Of a stretch of 7,834 nt of DNA, positions 5,311-7,834 are shown piece after piece. The position numbers were made by a program, and so were the translations under genes. How positions within the stretch are numbered: the stretch's first letter is position 1; each line of letters opens with the position of its first letter. The stretch comes from Cryptobacteroides sp963543835 (GTDB taxonomy: Bacteria; Bacteroidota; Bacteroidia; Bacteroidales; UBA932): NCBI GenBank assembly GCA_963543835.1, contig CAUUCY010000078.1:1-7834 (forward strand). The letters are read 5' to 3'. Under the pieces are notes generated by a model that was not told the DNA's origin, searched no databases, and saw only the letters and a list, made by a program, of their open reading frames with translations.

Positions 5311-7834
5311 GAAAAATACTGCTCTCCGTAGTTTTGCTTTTGGCTCTGCCACAACTTAGGCTTTCGGCACAAGTTTCATATCCATTTGAAAACGGCTTGC
5401 CTTCTCAAGTCAAGTTAAGGGGCAGGGGGGAACTCTCCCTTTCTTCCGACAGGTATAAAGACGGGAATATGTCCTTGAAGTTTTCTTGGCAGGGACAGTC
5501 GGAACTGATGCTTGTGGAGCCTAAGGGTATAGCCAAGTCTATGCTCCACGAACAGAACGGGCTTACGCTTTGGCTCTGCAATGAAAATCCCGATTCACAA
5601 CCATTGAGGATAGCTTTCAAAGATGCCAAAGGATCTGAAATATGCTACTTTAATGTGGATATGGGCTTTCGCGGTTGGCGTGCCGTGTGGGTAAGGTACT
5701 GCGATATGCACAACGGTGAAAAATATTACGGTGAAATAGATAAAGCGGAAAGACCGGCAGGCGCCGTTTACCTTTCTTTCAGACCTTCCCCTGCACAGAT
5801 AAGCGGCTCTTTTTATATAGACAGGCTTGCTTTTTCAGAGAGACCTCTACATCATCAGATCGCTCCTGACAAGCAGATTCCCGACAACAATCATTTCATT
5901 TCGAGGAGGAATATCTGGCACTGGGCCCGTCTGTGGGAGTGGGAAAGGAATCCGCGTCTGAAAGGAGCGGAACTCGACGAAGAGAAGCGCGCTTCCCTAG
6001 AGCTTATATCAAGGCATCTGGACGAATTCTATGAGCCGAAAAACTCCAGTTTCGACGCTGCGAAAAGCAGGCAGGCATTGGAGAAACGCTTCAACGAAAT
6101 GTCCCTTGAAAGGCTTGCCGACGGCTCTGTGAAAGGCCGTCCCATAGTGAGCAATGACGAGGCGGGCAGCGGCGATATTAAGATGCAGGCGGCTTTCTCT
6201 GCGCTTAACGGCTATGCCGTGGATTATTACTTCACTTCCGAGCCTAAGTCTTTGGAAAGATTTTTTCTCATAGCAGACCACCTTTTATGGCAGGGAGTGG
6301 ATTTTGGCAGCGGCATGGGCACAAACCACCACTACGGCTACAATATAAGAGGCTGGAACAATGCTCTGTGGCTTATGCAAGATGAAATAAAAAAGGCTGG
6401 CAGGCTGCAGGCTTATCTTTGTGCCTTGGAGTATTGGAGCGGTCTTGCAGAATGCCGCGCTCCGTACGAAGAGGGAAGAGACGAAATAGTGGATTCCTGG
6501 AATACGCTTCTGATGCCGAAACTCACCGCAGCCATGCTGCAGCCGACAGAAGAGGAACGCTATGCCAATATGGCGGCTCTTGCTTCCTGGGTGTCTTCTT
6601 CGATGAAATTCACGCCCGGTACTATAGGGGGGATAAAAATTGACGGTACCGCTTTCCATCACGGCGGACATTATCCGGCTTATGCTGTTGGGGCTTATTC
6701 CACATTGGGCTCATATTTCAGGATTGTACTCGACAGCGATTTCCGTCCAGATGAAGAGGCTATAACCTGCGCCAAGAAAGGACTTATGGCTATGCGCAAC
6801 TATTGCAACCTCTATGATTGGGGGATAGGTATTTCCGGCAGACATCCTTTCGGGGATAAAATTCCTGCCCAGGCGGTGGAGGCATTCGGCTATCTTTCCA
6901 TAATGGGAGGAGAAGGAAAATATGACCCCGAATTAGGAGGCGCTTATCTGGCGCTGAAAGGTTCTGACAAGGAAGTTACGGGCAAATTGAAAAAGGCAGG
7001 TATACGCGCGGCAAATTCTCCGGAAGGATTTTTTGTGTATAATTATGGGGCTTTCGGGATACACAGGAGAAAAGGCTGGATGCTTACACTGAAAGCCTAC
7101 AATTCTGATGTATGGGGCTCTGAAATATATGCAAAAGACAATCGTTACGGACGCTATCAGAGTTATGGCTCCGTGCAGGTCATAAATTCGGGCAATCCCG
7201 CCTCCGCTGCCGATTCGCGCTATTCGGAAGAGGGTTGGGACTGGAACAGAATGCCCGGCACCACAAGTATTCATCTGCCTTTCGACAAGCTCAACAGCCC
7301 CCTGAAAGGAACCCTCATGGAGCGCAATCTTTCACGTTTCCCGGGAGTGTCGTCTCTCGAGGGCAAAAACGGAGTAATGGCTTTTACATACAGGGAAAAG
7401 GACAGGGTGAATTTCAGCGCAGGCGCTACGGCGAAAAAGAGCGTTTTCTGTTTTGACAACCGCATAGTGTTCATAGGCACGGATATATGCAACAAGTCCG
7501 ATTTCCCTACGGAAACCACTGTTTTCCAGCAGAAACTCGCGAATACTTCGGAAGCCGTAATCATAGACGATGCGCTTTTCAGTGCTTTCCCACAGGCATG
7601 GAGGGGCAAGGCGGGGGAAAAGACCCTCTTGGAGGACCTCAAGGGGAACTGCTATATTTTCAAGGATGCAGGGCAGCTTATGGTGCTAAGACAAAGGCAG
7701 AGCTCACCCGACAATACCGACAGAAAACAGGGGACTGGGGATTTTGTCACGGCATATCTGGATCACGGGATTTCTCCCGAAAAGGCTTCATACGAGTACT
7801 TGATGCTTGTTGAGCCGAGCTCTTCCGAAAGGTC
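5307..7834 (+). CDS. PL8-family chondroitin sulfate ABC lyase-like enzyme, secreted, C-terminus cut by window edge
   Basis: Predicted endo- or exo-acting lyase that splits chondroitin/dermatan sulfate (and often hyaluronan) by beta-elimination into unsaturated disaccharides. The ATG at 5307 starts a signal peptide (MRKILLSVVLLLALPQLRLSA, likely cleaved before Gln22); with no lipobox it should be periplasmic or secreted. A lyase N-terminal beta-sandwich spans about 22-190, ending near GSFYIDRLAFSE. The helical catalytic domain spans about 205-560, with TNHHYGYNIRGW from 339, DGTAFHHGGHYPAY from 446 and ISGRHPFG. The central beta-domain includes NYGAFGIHRR and SEIYAKDNRYGRYQSYG. His452, Tyr459, Arg512 and Glu606 line up with the catalytic His501, Tyr508, Arg560 and Glu653 recalled for Proteus vulgaris chondroitinase ABC I, with nearly the same spacing. 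The window shows 842 of an expected 1000 or so residues, so the C-terminal beta-domain is incomplete. It overlaps the GH88 gene by 4 bp. The ABC-type motifs make a hyaluronate-only or AC-type lyase less likely, but exact specificity and endo/exo mode are unknown. Confidence 0.95.
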   Translation, partial: MRKILLSVVLLLALPQLRLSAQVSYPFENGLPSQVKLRGRGELSLSSDRYKDGNMSLKFSWQGQSELMLVEPKGIAKSMLHEQNGLTLWLCNENPDSQPLRIAFKDAKGSEICYFNVDMGFRGWRAVWVRYCDMHNGEKYYGEIDKAERPAGAVYLSFRPSPAQISGSFYIDRLAFSERPLHHQIAPDKQIPDNNHFISRRNIWHWARLWEWERNPRLKGAELDEEKRASLELISRHLDEFYEPKNSSFDAAKSRQALEKRFNEMSLERLADGSVKGRPIVSNDEAGSGDIKMQAAFSALNGYAVDYYFTSEPKSLERFFLIADHLLWQGVDFGSGMGTNHHYGYNIRGWNNALWLMQDEIKKAGRLQAYLCALEYWSGLAECRAPYEEGRDEIVDSWNTLLMPKLTAAMLQPTEEERYANMAALASWVSSSMKFTPGTIGGIKIDGTAFHHGGHYPAYAVGAYSTLGSYFRIVLDSDFRPDEEAITCAKKGLMAMRNYCNLYDWGIGISGRHPFGDKIPAQAVEAFGYLSIMGGEGKYDPELGGAYLALKGSDKEVTGKLKKAGIRAANSPEGFFVYNYGAFGIHRRKGWMLTLKAYNSDVWGSEIYAKDNRYGRYQSYGSVQVINSGNPASAADSRYSEEGWDWNRMPGTTSIHLPFDKLNSPLKGTLMERNLSRFPGVSSLEGKNGVMAFTYREKDRVNFSAGATAKKSVFCFDNRIVFIGTDICNKSDFPTETTVFQQKLANTSEAVIIDDALFSAFPQAWRGKAGEKTLLEDLKGNCYIFKDAGQLMVLRQRQSSPDNTDRKQGTGDFVTAYLDHGISPEKASYEYLMLVEPSSSER

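Noticed and set aside
5307..7834. Hyaluronate-only or chondroitin-AC-type PL8 lyase
   Set aside because: The signatures HHGGHYPAY and SEIYAKDNRYGRYQSYG and the N-terminal lyase sandwich resemble ABC-type enzymes more closely; a biochemical preference cannot be excluded.

Overview
The window looks like a fragment of a Bacteroidota (probably Bacteroidales-type) polysaccharide utilization locus for chondroitin/dermatan-sulfate-like glycosaminoglycans. The organism call rests on three things seen here: a one-piece hybrid two-component system (periplasmic sensor, histidine kinase, receiver and AraC domain in a single protein), an architecture essentially typical of Bacteroidota; promoter-like TAnnTTTG boxes in the single intergenic region; and start codons preceded by A/T-rich sequence with no Shine-Dalgarno motif. 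Base composition is moderate, and ATA is heavily used for isoleucine in parts of the window.

Layout: positions 1-3968 on the minus strand hold a nearly complete hybrid two-component regulator of at least 1322 residues, whose last few codons lie off the left edge. A 157-base divergent intergenic region (3969-4125) carries a candidate promoter in each direction and a perfect 14-bp palindrome touching the rightward promoter. On the plus strand, 4126-5310 encodes a GH88-type unsaturated glucuronyl hydrolase with a lipoprotein signal. It overlaps by 4 bp (ATGA) the start of a secreted PL8 chondroitin-sulfate-ABC-lyase-like enzyme (5307 to beyond 7834), which runs off the right edge after 842 residues. 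The window is almost entirely coding; no RNA genes, CRISPR arrays, insertion sequences or integration sites were seen.

How the parts fit: in characterised systems a PL8 lyase splits chondroitin, dermatan or hyaluronan by beta-elimination, giving disaccharides with a 4,5-unsaturated uronic acid, and a GH88 enzyme removes that unsaturated uronate. In Bacteroides thetaiotaomicron the comparable regulator senses the unsaturated disaccharides through its periplasmic propeller. Here the enzyme that makes the likely inducer and the enzyme that destroys it form one tightly coupled transcription unit, divergent from the likely sensor. That the regulator controls this unit and that the inducer is a chondroitin disaccharide are inferences. 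SusC/SusD transport genes and sulfatases are not in the window.

I did not find a previously undescribed system. The most checkable new items are the intergenic palindrome with its TTGA repeats and the coupled GH88-PL8 gene order.
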